Of a stretch of DNA of 64,000 nucleotides, positions 38,605-46,452 are shown one piece after another. Below the pieces are notes generated by a model. It did not search any database. It had not been told where the DNA came from and saw nothing but the letters and a program-made list of their open reading frames with translations. Positions within the stretch are counted from its first letter, which is position 1, and every line of letters begins with the position of its first letter. Both the position numbers and the translations under genes were made by a program. Source of the stretch: Leifsonia sp. C5G2 (GTDB taxonomy: Bacteria; Actinomycetota; Actinomycetes; Actinomycetales; Microbacteriaceae); contig NZ_JABFMV010000014.1 in the NCBI RefSeq assembly GCF_013359685.1, forward strand, positions 1 to 64,000, in the 5' to 3' direction.

Positions 38605-39084
38605 ATGACGACGGAGAGCATCACGGAACTCGGCGAGCGCATCGCCGACCTCGCGGCTTCCGCCGGCATGACCGTCGCCGTGGCGGAGTCGCTCACCAGC
38701 GGCGCCATCGCCTCGGCCCTCGGCGCGTCCCCGCAGGCGGGCGACTGGTTCGCCGGCGGGGTCGTCGCCTACTCCGAGCACGTCAAGTTCGACGTGCTCG
38801 GGGTCACGCCCGGCCCGGTCATCACCGCGCGGTGCGCCGAGCAGATGGCGGCGGGCGCCGGGAGGCTGCTCAGCGCGGACGTGGTCGCCGCGGTCACCGG
38901 CGCGGGCGGCCCGGGCGATCAGGAGGGCAGGCCCGAGGGCACGGTCTTCCTCGCGCACGGCCGACCGGGTGCGCTGACCGTGGACGAGCACCACTTCGAC
39001 GGCGACCCGGGGGAGGTCGTGCACGCGACGGTGGATGCCGCCCTCGCGGCCCTCGCCCGCGACCTGGAGGAGGCGAGGCGGTGA
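38605..39084 (+). CDS. CinA-family nicotinamide-nucleotide amidohydrolase
   Basis: 159-aa single-domain C-terminal CinA/PncC protein that deamidates NMN to NaMN in pyridine-nucleotide recycling. Family signature: GMTVAVAESLTSGAIASALGA (active-site Ser/Thr region), WFAGGVVAYSEHVKFDVLGV, and AAVTGAGGPGDQEGRPEGTVFLA. Starts 9 bp after the acidic protein's stop and overlaps the DUF6328 gene by 4 bp (GTGA). Confidence 0.9.
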   Translation: MTTESITELGERIADLAASAGMTVAVAESLTSGAIASALGASPQAGDWFAGGVVAYSEHVKFDVLGVTPGPVITARCAEQMAAGAGRLLSADVVAAVTGAGGPGDQEGRPEGTVFLAHGRPGALTVDEHHFDGDPGEVVHATVDAALAALARDLEEARR

Positions 39085-39587
39085 CGGAAGGGGTCGACGC
39101 GGCCCCGGGCGACGGCCGCAACGAGACGGCCGAGCAGCGTGCGGACCGCAACTGGAACGAGCTGCTCCAGGAGTTCCGCGTCTTCCAGACCGGGACGCAG
39201 ATCCTCGCCGCGTTCCTGCTGACGCTGCCGTTCCAGCAGCGCTTCACCAAGCTGCCACCCTTCGACGTCGGCGTCTACCTCGTGCTCGTCTTCCTCGCGG
39301 TCGTGATCACCCTGCTGGCGCTCGCGCCGGTCAGCCTCCACCGGCTCCTGTTCCGGCAGCGGGCGAAGGCCGAGCTCGTGGGACTCGGGAGCAAGCTCCT
39401 CATCGTCTGCCTGGCGGCCGCCTCCCTGCTGTTCACCGGCATCGTGCTCTTCATCGTCGACTTCCTGCTCGCACCGCCCGCCGGGATGATCGCCGCGGGC
39501 TGCGTCTTCCTGCTGCTCCTGGTGATCTGGGCGGTGCTGCCGCTGGTCGTGCGGGAGCGGGCACGGCGGCGGCACGCACGCCAATAG
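39081..39587 (+). CDS. DUF6328 family membrane protein
   Basis: 168 aa with four hydrophobic segments: LAAFLLTLPFQ (after ELLQEFRVFQTGTQI), YLVLVFLAVVITLLALAPVSL, LLIVCLAAASLLFTGIVLFIVDF and GCVFLLLLVIWAVLPLVV. The opening ELLQEFRVFQTGTQILAAF matches DUF6328 as I remember it. GTG start overlapping the CinA stop. Function unknown. Confidence 0.8.
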   Translation: MTEGVDAAPGDGRNETAEQRADRNWNELLQEFRVFQTGTQILAAFLLTLPFQQRFTKLPPFDVGVYLVLVFLAVVITLLALAPVSLHRLLFRQRAKAELVGLGSKLLIVCLAAASLLFTGIVLFIVDFLLAPPAGMIAAGCVFLLLLVIWAVLPLVVRERARRRHARQ

Positions 39588-39607
39588 GCCCGCGTCGGGG
39601 ATCCGGC

Positions 39608-39665
39608 CGAATCCCGTCCGAATCTCCGACGGGCGGCAGCCCGGCAGGAGATTCGAACGGATTCG
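39608..39665. repeat. Family C intergenic palindrome, copy 3 (diverged)
   Basis: CGAATCTCCGAC (39619-39630) pairs with GGAGATTCGAACG (39647-39659) in its first nine positions. The outer CGAATCC (39608-39614) and GGATTCG (39659-39665) extend the stem. Same sequence words as copies 1, 2 and 4 but with the arms swapped in order. Between convergent genes. Confidence 0.65.
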
Positions 39666-39687
39666 ATCCGACGGAAGCGGCCCGACG

Positions 39688-40584
39688 CTACGGCGTCGGC
39701 ATGCCTCCGGTGACGGCCAGCGTCTCGCCGAGCACGTAGCTCGACTCCGGCGACGCCAGGAACACGTACGCCGGCGCCAGCTCGGCCGGCTGGCCGGGGC
39801 GTCCGAGCGGGGTCTGCTGGCCGAACTCGGGGATCGCCTCCGGCGGCTGTCCCTTGCTCACCTGCAGCGGCGTCCAGATCGGCCCGGGCGCGACCGCGTT
39901 CACGCGGATGCCCTTGGGCGCGAGCTGCTGGGCGAGCGCCTTCGTGAAGGCGTTGATGGCCGCCTTCGTCGTGGCGTACTCGACCAGGGTCTCGCTCGGC
40001 TGGTACGCCTGGATCGAGGTCGTGTTGATGATGGCCGCGCCCGCCGGGAGGTGCGGGAGCGCCGCCCGGGTCAGCCAGAACATCCCGTAGATGTTCGTCT
40101 TCATCGTGTGGTCGAACTGCTCGTCCGGGATGTCGATGAGGCTCACGGTCGCGATCTGCTTACCGGCGTTGTTCACGAGGATGTCGATGCCGCCGAGCTC
40201 GTCGAGCGCCCGCTTCACGACCTCGTCGCTGAACGCGCGTTCCTTGAGGTCGCCGGGGATGGTCACGGCGGTGCGTCCGGCGTCGCGGATCAGGCCGGCG
40301 ATGCGCTGGGCGTCCTCCTCCTCTTCCGGCAGGTAGACGATGGCGACGTCGGCGCCCTCGCGGGCGAAGGCGATCGCAGTGGCTCCACCGATCCCGGAGT
40401 CGCCGCCGGTGACGACGGCCTTCCGGCCGGTCAGGCGGCCGGAGCCGACATAGCTGTCCTCACCGAGGTCAGCGCGGGGCTGGAGGTCGCTCTCGAGGCC
40501 CGGCTCCGGCACCTGCGTCTCGTCGGGCGAGATGACCGGGTACCGCTCTACAGGGGTGTCGAAGGTGTACTGGTTCTCTGGCAT
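39688..40584 (-). CDS. Short-chain dehydrogenase (general stress SDR)
   Basis: 298-aa SDR. An N-terminal about 48-residue extension (PVISPDETQVPEPGLESDL) precedes the Rossmann motif AVVTGGDSGIGGATAIA. Catalytic set: LVNNAG, Ser in INTTSIQAYQ, Tyr in EYATTKAAINAF. The C-terminus (SPESSYVLGETLAVTGG) is typical of glucose-dehydrogenase-like and YghA-type stress enzymes. Start ATG 40584. Divergent from the SIS-domain gene; the palindrome at 40674-40739 lies in their shared upstream region. Confidence 0.9.
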   Translation of the reverse strand: MPENQYTFDTPVERYPVISPDETQVPEPGLESDLQPRADLGEDSYVGSGRLTGRKAVVTGGDSGIGGATAIAFAREGADVAIVYLPEEEEDAQRIAGLIRDAGRTAVTIPGDLKERAFSDEVVKRALDELGGIDILVNNAGKQIATVSLIDIPDEQFDHTMKTNIYGMFWLTRAALPHLPAGAAIINTTSIQAYQPSETLVEYATTKAAINAFTKALAQQLAPKGIRVNAVAPGPIWTPLQVSKGQPPEAIPEFGQQTPLGRPGQPAELAPAYVFLASPESSYVLGETLAVTGGMPTP

Positions 40585-40673
40585 ACCCGACACGCAACCA
40601 CTCCGCGCGCGCCCGTCCAGGGGGCTGCATCCCCACCCATCCCGGGGTAAGCCCCCTTCACCCTCCCCCTTGG

Positions 40674-40739
40674 CCGCTGAGGTTCTCGCAGATGCGGTCG
40701 ACACGCCGTGAGCGTGCGCAACTGCGAGAACCTCAGCGG
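40674..40739. repeat. Family A intergenic palindrome, copy 2 (reverse orientation)
   Basis: Perfect 18-bp inverted repeat: CCGCTGAGGTTCTCGCAG (40674-40691) and its complement (40722-40739). An A-A mismatch and a 4-bp inner stem TGCG/CGCA follow. The core CGACACGCCGT (40699-40709) reads ACGGCGTGTCG on the minus strand, so this copy is flipped relative to copies 1, 3 and 4. It lies between two divergent genes, which argues against a terminator. Confidence 0.85.
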
Positions 40740-40816
40740 GGAGAGGCCCGGGAGAGGGAGGGGAAGGGTAGGGGGATGTTGCGGAAGGGGCTGCGCTGTG
40801 CCAGCATTGAGACGAA

Positions 40817-40832
40817 TTGATACCGGTACCAA
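40817..40832. promoter_or_regulatory. LacI-type operator upstream of the SIS gene
   Basis: TTGATACCGGTACCAA differs by one base from the perfect palindrome at 44022-44037. It lies 24 bp before ATG 40857 and is probably bound by the LacI protein encoded at 42821-43921. A weak promoter (TTGCGG at 40779, 17-bp spacer, CAGCAT at 40802) would place it downstream of the transcription start, blocking elongation or initiation. Confidence 0.7.
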
Positions 40833-40856
40833 AAACGGATCGGTGGAGGGAGACAC

Positions 40857-41858
40857 ATGCTGGGCTTCAACGAAGAGGAATTCCTGGAGCAGGTGCGCAG
40901 CACCGTCGCGCTGCGGTCGCAGATCGAGGAGCTGGCCGAGCGCGTCAGCGCCGGGCGCTGGAAGAACATCTACTTCATCGGCGCGGGCGGCACCTACGCC
41001 GCCGCGCTGCCGTACGAGCGCTTCTTCCAGACGCGCTCCGCCTTCCCGGTGCGCGCCGTCATCGGCAAGGAGTTCGTCCTCGCCCCCGACCCCCAGTTCG
41101 GCCCCGACTCGGTGGCGATCTTCGCCTCCGTCTCCGGCACGACCGAGGACATCCTCGACTGCGTCGAGTTCGCACGTGAGAAGGGCGCCCTCACGGTGGG
41201 CTTCACCGGCCAGGCCGACAGCCCGATCGCCACCGCCGTCGACGAGGTGCTGCTCTCCGCCCCCAAGGCGTGGCCGTTCGACGTGCAGTTCCTCACCTTC
41301 GGCGCCAAGCTCCTGTCCCTGCGCGGCGAGTTCGACGGCTACGACCGCCTGGTCAAGGATCTCGAGGCCATCCCGGACGCGCTGATCGCCGTCACGAAGC
41401 AGGCCGACCCGATCGGTCAGGCGTTCGCCGAGAAGCACGCGGACACCGACTACCACTTCCTGACCGGATCCGGCCAGCTGTGGGGCTTCACCTACCTGTA
41501 CTCGATGTGCATCCTCGAGGAGATGCAGTGGCTCACGACCACGCGCGTCCACGCCGCCGAGTTCTTCCACGGCTCGCTCGAGCTCATCGAGAAGGACACC
41601 AGCATCCTGGTGTTCGCCGGCGAGGACGAGACGCGTCCGCTCACCGACCGCGTCATCGCGTTCGCCAAGGAGTACAGCGACGACGTCACCGTCATCGACA
41701 CCAAGGACTACGAGCTGCCGGGTGTGAGCGACGAGTTCCGCGGCCTCCTGGCGCCGATCGTGGCCGACGCGGTCGTCGACCGCTTCAGCAAACACCTCGC
41801 CCAGGTGCGCGACCACTCCCTCGACCTGCGCCGGTACTACCGCGTCGTGGCGTACTGA
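40857..41858 (+). CDS. SIS-domain sugar deglycase/isomerase (FrlB-like)
   Basis: 333-aa double-SIS protein of the FrlB/GlmS isomerase group. First SIS: NIYFIGAGGTYAAALPYERF and VAIFASVSGTTEDILDCVEFA. Second: YHFLTGSGQLWGFTYLYSMCILEEMQWL with the active-site HAAEFFHG. In enteric bacteria such proteins split fructoselysine-6-phosphate to glucose-6-phosphate and lysine; with a PfkB kinase next to it the same pathway is likely here (inferred). Ribosome site GGAGGGAG. Preceded by a LacI-type operator (40817-40832). Confidence 0.8.
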   Translation: MLGFNEEEFLEQVRSTVALRSQIEELAERVSAGRWKNIYFIGAGGTYAAALPYERFFQTRSAFPVRAVIGKEFVLAPDPQFGPDSVAIFASVSGTTEDILDCVEFAREKGALTVGFTGQADSPIATAVDEVLLSAPKAWPFDVQFLTFGAKLLSLRGEFDGYDRLVKDLEAIPDALIAVTKQADPIGQAFAEKHADTDYHFLTGSGQLWGFTYLYSMCILEEMQWLTTTRVHAAEFFHGSLELIEKDTSILVFAGEDETRPLTDRVIAFAKEYSDDVTVIDTKDYELPGVSDEFRGLLAPIVADAVVDRFSKHLAQVRDHSLDLRRYYRVVAY

Positions 41859-41865
41859 GGCGCCG

Positions 41866-42786
41866 ATGAGCACGGTGCGCGTCCTCGGTCTCGGGGACAA
41901 CATCGTCGACCGGTTCGTCGACCGCGGCGTCGAGTATCCGGGGGGGAACGCCGTGAACGTCGCGGTGTTCGCCCGGCAGCTCGGCGCCGAGGCGTCCTAC
42001 CTGGGGGTCTTCGGCGACGATGAGCAGGGGCGCTTCGTGCGGCAGGCCATCGAGGACTGCGGGGTCGACACCTCGCGGTCCTCGGTGCGCCCGGGACCGA
42101 ACGGCGTCACCGAGATCGAGACGGTCGACGGGGAGCGACGGTTCCTCGGGTGGAACCAGGGCGGCGTCACGATCAGCGATCCGGTCCGGATCGGCGAGGA
42201 CGACAAGCGCTACATCGCCGGCTTCTCGCTGGTGCATTCCAGTGCTTACTCGGGCGTCATCCCGGAGCTGCCCAAGCTGGCGGCGACGCGGACGCTCCGG
42301 TCGTACGACTTCTCGTCCGAGCCCGAGTTCCGCACGCCTGAGTACCTGGACGCGGTGGGCCCGTGGGTCGACCTCGCCCTGGTCTCGCTCGGGTCGATGT
42401 CGCGCACGGACACGTGGGCCGAACTGCGCAGGATCGCGTCGCACGGGCCGTCGCTCGTGCTGGGGACCCAGGGGGACGACGGCGCGGTCCTGTTCGACGG
42501 CGACGCGTTCTACTACTCCGACGCGGCGCCGGTGCCGGGTCCTCTGGTCGACACGATGGGCTGCGGCGACGCCTACGTGAGCGCGTTCGTGGTTGAATTG
42601 CTGCGGTCCGGCTGGCGCAGGAACGCGCGGCCCGGCGGCGCGGCGCTGCATCGGTCGATGCGCCGGGCGGCGCAGTTCGCCGCGCGGCAGTGCACGGTCG
42701 AGGGCGCGTTCGGTCACGGGCGCGTGCTCGACGAGGCCGCGCGGGTGCCCTCGCTCCCGCCGGTCGCGGCGGGCGAAGCGGGCTAG
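41866..42786 (+). CDS. PfkB-family carbohydrate kinase (FrlD-like)
   Basis: 306-aa ribokinase-fold kinase. GLGDNIVDRF and GGNAVNVAVFARQLGAEASYLG are the substrate-side signature; DTMGCGDAYVSAFV carries the catalytic GxGD Asp (about residue 231). Probably phosphorylates a fructosamine or related sugar at C6 for the adjacent deglycase. The C-terminal part after GCGDA is Arg/Gly-rich but within family length. Begins 8 bp after the SIS gene's stop. Confidence 0.82.
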   Translation: MSTVRVLGLGDNIVDRFVDRGVEYPGGNAVNVAVFARQLGAEASYLGVFGDDEQGRFVRQAIEDCGVDTSRSSVRPGPNGVTEIETVDGERRFLGWNQGGVTISDPVRIGEDDKRYIAGFSLVHSSAYSGVIPELPKLAATRTLRSYDFSSEPEFRTPEYLDAVGPWVDLALVSLGSMSRTDTWAELRRIASHGPSLVLGTQGDDGAVLFDGDAFYYSDAAPVPGPLVDTMGCGDAYVSAFVVELLRSGWRRNARPGGAALHRSMRRAAQFAARQCTVEGAFGHGRVLDEAARVPSLPPVAAGEAG

Positions 42787-42820
42787 GGCGGCGGCCGCCC
42801 CGGACCAGGAAGGGGTGGCG

Positions 42821-43921
42821 ATGTCCACGGAGCGGGACCACCGCACTCCCTCGCCGACGATCTCCGAGGTGGCCGCGGCCGCCGGGGTCGGACGCGCCAC
42901 CGTCGCCCGCACCCTCGGCGGCTACGGCTCGGTGAGCCCGAAGACGCGGGACCGCATCCTGGCCGTCGCCAAAGAGCTCGGCTACCGGCCGAACACGATC
43001 GCGCGCAGCATGACGACGGGGGAGACCCGGACGCTCGGCGTCGTGCTCGCCGACGTCGGGAATCCGTTCTTCGCCGGCGTGCTCCGCGGGATCAGCGACG
43101 CGGCGCGCAAGGCCGACTACGACGTCCTCGTGCTGAGCACCGACGAGGACCTGCAGCTGGAGGCCGCGGCCATCGACGTGCTCGTCGACAAGCAGGTCGA
43201 CGGCATCGCGCTCGCGCCGGCCGCCGGGCGCAGCGCCCAGCTCCCCCACCTCGACATCGTGCACAAGCGCGAGATCCCGCTCGTCCTCCTCGACCGCCTG
43301 GTGGACACGGTGGATGCGGACGCCGTCGTCATCAACAACCGCGAAGCCTCCCGCCAGGCCGTCACCTCGCTGATCGAGCAGGGACACCGGAGGATCGCGT
43401 TCGTGTGGGGTCCGGTCACGACCGAGCCGGCCGCCGACGCGGACGACCTGCGCCGGATCATCGACCACGCCCTCTGGTCCGACGGCGAGCGCCTGCTCGG
43501 GTACCTGGACGCGCTGGAGCTCGCCGGCATCCCGTTCGACACCTCGCTCGTGACCCACGTGCTGAAGAACGAGTCGCAGGCGACGAGGGCGGTGCTCGGG
43601 ATGCTGTCGCTCTCCGACCCGCCGACCGCGATCTTCGCCACCGAGACGGATGCGCTCACCGGCTCGCTGCGCGCCCTGCGGCAGCGCGGGCTGCGCTGCC
43701 CGGAGGACGTGTCCCTCATCGGATTCGACGACAGCTCCTGGGCGAGCGTGATGACGCCCCCGATGTCGGTGGTCGCCCAGCCGATGCACCAGCTGGGCGA
43801 GCTGACCGCGGAGTGCCTGTTGGCCCGGGTCGCGGGCAGCGACGCGCCCGTCGCCACCCACGTGCTGGAGGCCGACTTCGTCGAGCGCGCCTCCGTCGCA
43901 CCGCCGCCCGCGCGCGCCTGA
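42821..43921 (+). CDS. LacI-family regulator of the fructosamine-like cluster
   Basis: 366-aa repressor. HTH near the N-terminus (TISEVAAAAGVGRATVARTLGG), hinge with RPNTIARSMTTG, and a sugar-binding domain (LGVVLADVGNPFFAGV, LSTDEDLQLEAAAID, GHRRIAFVWGP, SLIGFDDSSWA). AGGAAGGGG precedes ATG 42821. It lies inside the set it probably controls; the palindromes at 40817 and 44022 are its likely operators because both precede genes of the set. Inducer presumably the sugar or its phosphate. Confidence 0.88.
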   Translation: MSTERDHRTPSPTISEVAAAAGVGRATVARTLGGYGSVSPKTRDRILAVAKELGYRPNTIARSMTTGETRTLGVVLADVGNPFFAGVLRGISDAARKADYDVLVLSTDEDLQLEAAAIDVLVDKQVDGIALAPAAGRSAQLPHLDIVHKREIPLVLLDRLVDTVDADAVVINNREASRQAVTSLIEQGHRRIAFVWGPVTTEPAADADDLRRIIDHALWSDGERLLGYLDALELAGIPFDTSLVTHVLKNESQATRAVLGMLSLSDPPTAIFATETDALTGSLRALRQRGLRCPEDVSLIGFDDSSWASVMTPPMSVVAQPMHQLGELTAECLLARVAGSDAPVATHVLEADFVERASVAPPPARA

Positions 43922-43938
43922 CCCCTGCGCCACTCCCG

Positions 43939-43973
43939 CATTCGCCACGAACGGCCGCGGTTCGTGACGAATG
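43939..43973. repeat. Family B-like short palindrome, copy 3
   Basis: CATTCGCCACGAAC (43939-43952) pairs with GTTCGTGACGAATG (43960-43973), one mismatch, 7-nt loop. The words match family B but the long core is missing. It follows the LacI gene and could be its terminator. Confidence 0.6.
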
Positions 43974-44021
43974 GATGACGGGCTCGGCAGATAGGCACGC
44001 GATGACTTCGTTTGGGCGCAG

Positions 44022-44050
44022 TTGATACCGGTATCAATATCCCGTATAGT
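44022..44050 (+). promoter_or_regulatory. Promoter with LacI operator over its -35 element
   Basis: TTGATA (44022-44027), a 17-bp spacer, and TATAGT (44045-44050) form a near-consensus vegetative promoter. The perfect palindrome TTGATACCGGTATCAA (44022-44037) covers the -35 and most of the spacer, so a bound repressor would exclude RNA polymerase. The start of the ABC transporter operon (44138) follows after a GC-rich hairpin. Confidence 0.8.
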
Positions 44051-44059
44051 CATCGCAAT

Positions 44060-44078
44060 CGGTCGCGCAGCGCGACCG
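44060..44078. other. 5' UTR hairpin before the sugar-binding protein gene
   Basis: CGGTCGCG (44060-44067) and CGCGACCG (44071-44078) form an 8-bp stem with a 3-nt loop between the promoter and the gene. It may stabilise the mRNA 5' end or influence expression; no riboswitch family is recognised. Confidence 0.45.
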
Positions 44079-44137
44079 TGAGGCGATCCAAGGACGGGTC
44101 AGCGGACACCCCGACCGCACGACCCGCATGACGGGAG

Positions 44138-45460
44138 ATGAGCGTGAAGAAGACCAGAACCATCACGGTGGCGGCGGCGGGCGTCCTGGCGCTCGCGCTC
44201 AGCGCGTGCTCGGGAGGCGGCAGCGGCGCCGCCGACATCACGGCCAAGCCGGACTACTCCGGAAGCATCAGCATCCTCACCGCCGCAGCGGGCGACCCCC
44301 TCGGCTCGTACTTCGAGGACCTGGTGAAGGACTACAAGAAGCTCCACCCGGATGTGAAGATCACCCTCGCGCAGGAGACCGACGACAACGCGATCAAGGA
44401 CAAGGAGAAGGTCCTGATCGGCTCCCAGTCGCTGCCCGACATCTACTTCAGCTACGCGGGCAACTGGGGCGAGAACTTCGCCGCGAACGGCCTGGCCGTC
44501 GACCTCAGCTCGGTCATCGCCCCCGGCACGAAGTGGGGCGACACCTTCGGCGAGGGATCGCTGAACGCCTTCAAGTACGACGGCAAGTACTACGGGATCC
44601 CGCAGTACGTCGACGGCAAGTTCATGGGCTACAACAAGAAGGTCTTCGCAGACCTCGGCCTCGACGTCCCGGCCTCGTTCGACGAGCTCATCTCCGACTG
44701 CTCGACGATCAAGGCCGCCGGCTACGTCCCCATCGCCTTCGGCAACAAGGACGGCTGGCCCGGCCTGCACTATCTCGGCCAGCTCTTCGCCTACGACGTG
44801 CCGCAGAAGGTCCGGGATGCGGACCTGCTGCCGAAGACCGCGAAGTACACCGACCCGGGCTACCTGGAGGGCATGAAGCAGTTCCAGCAGCTCGTCACCG
44901 AGTGCACCGGCGACGGCGGGAACTCGAACGGCGTCACCTACACCACCGCCCAGCAGCAGCAGGCGGCGGGCAAGGCGGCCATGTACTACCAGGAGCTGAT
45001 CGAGTTCGACTCGGTCAACACCAAGGACAGCCAGCTCGCCAAGGACGGCTTCGGCATCTTCCCGCTCCCCGCCCCGGCGGACGCGAAGGGCGACCCGTCT
45101 GCGCTCGAGGCCGCGCCCGAGGGCTACATGATCAACAAGAAGAGCAAGAACGCCGCGCTCGCCCTCGACTTCATGAAGTTCGTCATGAACGAGAAGAACG
45201 CGACGACCCTCTCCTCCCCGCCCTACGGCCAGCCGAGCGCCGTGAAGGATGTGGTCACCGACCAGATCGCCACGCCCGCCGTCGCGGAGGGCACGAAGCT
45301 CGTGAACGACGCGAAGTCGACCGTGGTCTGGCTGGACATGGCGAACGTGCCGTCCGTCGGCGACGCGTGGGTCTCGGTCTCCGAGGGCCTCGTCTCCGGC
45401 AGCCTCACGCCCGAGGCCGCCCTGAAGGCCGTGCGACAGGCGTCCGAGAAGGCGAAATGA
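44138..45460 (+). CDS. ABC transporter sugar-binding lipoprotein
   Basis: 440-aa extracellular solute-binding protein of cluster 1. Signal peptide with lipobox LALSACS (Cys near residue 23), then ISILTAAAGDPLGSYFEDLVKDYKK and typical SBP blocks (IPQYVDGKFMGYNKKVFADLGLDVP, GYMINKKSKNAALALDFMKFVM). Delivers an oligosaccharide or fructosamine-like compound to the two permeases encoded next. No ATPase gene is in the operon, so it probably shares a general MsiK-type ATPase. Confidence 0.92.
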   Translation: MSVKKTRTITVAAAGVLALALSACSGGGSGAADITAKPDYSGSISILTAAAGDPLGSYFEDLVKDYKKLHPDVKITLAQETDDNAIKDKEKVLIGSQSLPDIYFSYAGNWGENFAANGLAVDLSSVIAPGTKWGDTFGEGSLNAFKYDGKYYGIPQYVDGKFMGYNKKVFADLGLDVPASFDELISDCSTIKAAGYVPIAFGNKDGWPGLHYLGQLFAYDVPQKVRDADLLPKTAKYTDPGYLEGMKQFQQLVTECTGDGGNSNGVTYTTAQQQQAAGKAAMYYQELIEFDSVNTKDSQLAKDGFGIFPLPAPADAKGDPSALEAAPEGYMINKKSKNAALALDFMKFVMNEKNATTLSSPPYGQPSAVKDVVTDQIATPAVAEGTKLVNDAKSTVVWLDMANVPSVGDAWVSVSEGLVSGSLTPEAALKAVRQASEKAK

Positions 45461-46452
45461 CGACCACCCAGGCGCCTCAGGCCCCCGTGGGGCCGCGCCC
45501 CGTCCCCGTCTCGGGACCGGGTCGCGGCCGCACGGCCCCGGCGCCCGGCGCCGGGGCCGCCAAGGCCGGCAGGGGACCGGCCGGCTGGCGCGGGCTGATC
45601 TGGCTCATCCCGGCGCTGGCCGTGCTGGCGGTCTTCGTCTACTGGCCGCTGCTGCAGAACGTCGTCTTCAGCTTCCTGAAGTGGAACATCTACAGCGGCG
45701 AGCAGACCTTCGTCGGCGTGGACAACTACGCCGACCTCGCGCAGGACCCGGTGTTCTGGCGGGCGCTCGGCAACAACACCTGGTACGCGGCGCTGTCCAT
45801 CGTCTTCCAGGTGTTCGGCGCTCTCGTTCTGGCGGCGATCGTGGAGAGCGTGCGCAGCGACCGCTGGCGCAAGGCGTTTCGGGCGATCTACTTCATCCCG
45901 TCGGCGATCTCGCTGACCGTGGCCGGCCTCCTGTTCTACTTCATCTACCAGCCGCAGACCGGCCTGCTGAACGTCTTCCTCGACAACCTCGGCCTCGGCC
46001 AGTTCTCGCAGGCGTGGCTCGGCCACGAGGGCACCGCGATCTTCGCCATCATCGCGATGAGCCAGTGGCAGGGGTTCGGCTACAGCGTCCTGCTGTTCTC
46101 GGTGGCGCTGCAGCGCATCCCGCGGGAGCTGTACGAGGCGGCCGACCTCGACGGCGTCGGACCGGTCCGCCGGTTCTTCCAGGTCTCGCTGCCGCTGGTG
46201 CGCGAGATGACCGGGCTGATGATGATCGTCACGATCTCGGGCGCGTTCCAGGTCTTCAATGAGGTCATGGTCATGACCAGCGGTGGCCCGAACAACTCCA
46301 GCCAGGTGCTCGGTACGTGGCTGTACCACGCCGGATTCGTCACCAACGACTTCGGCTCCGCCGCCGCGATCGGCGTCGCCATCTTCGTCGTCACCCTGCT
46401 GCTGGCCGCAGCCCAGCTGGCCTACTCGCGCAAGAGGAGAGTGGAATGGTAG
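45457..46452 (+). CDS. ABC transporter permease 1 (MalF/UgpA type)
   Basis: 331-aa inner-membrane permease with six transmembrane segments after a Pro/Gly-rich N-terminal extension of about 40 residues. The EAA loop is EAADLDGVGPVRRFFQVSLP. Other typical blocks: LIWLIPALAVLAVFVYWPLLQNV and IYFIPSAISLTVAGLLFYFIYQP. Pairs with the following permease and the preceding binding protein. ATG 45457 overlaps the SBP stop. Confidence 0.92.
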   Translation: MTTTQAPQAPVGPRPVPVSGPGRGRTAPAPGAGAAKAGRGPAGWRGLIWLIPALAVLAVFVYWPLLQNVVFSFLKWNIYSGEQTFVGVDNYADLAQDPVFWRALGNNTWYAALSIVFQVFGALVLAAIVESVRSDRWRKAFRAIYFIPSAISLTVAGLLFYFIYQPQTGLLNVFLDNLGLGQFSQAWLGHEGTAIFAIIAMSQWQGFGYSVLLFSVALQRIPRELYEAADLDGVGPVRRFFQVSLPLVREMTGLMMIVTISGAFQVFNEVMVMTSGGPNNSSQVLGTWLYHAGFVTNDFGSAAAIGVAIFVVTLLLAAAQLAYSRKRRVEW

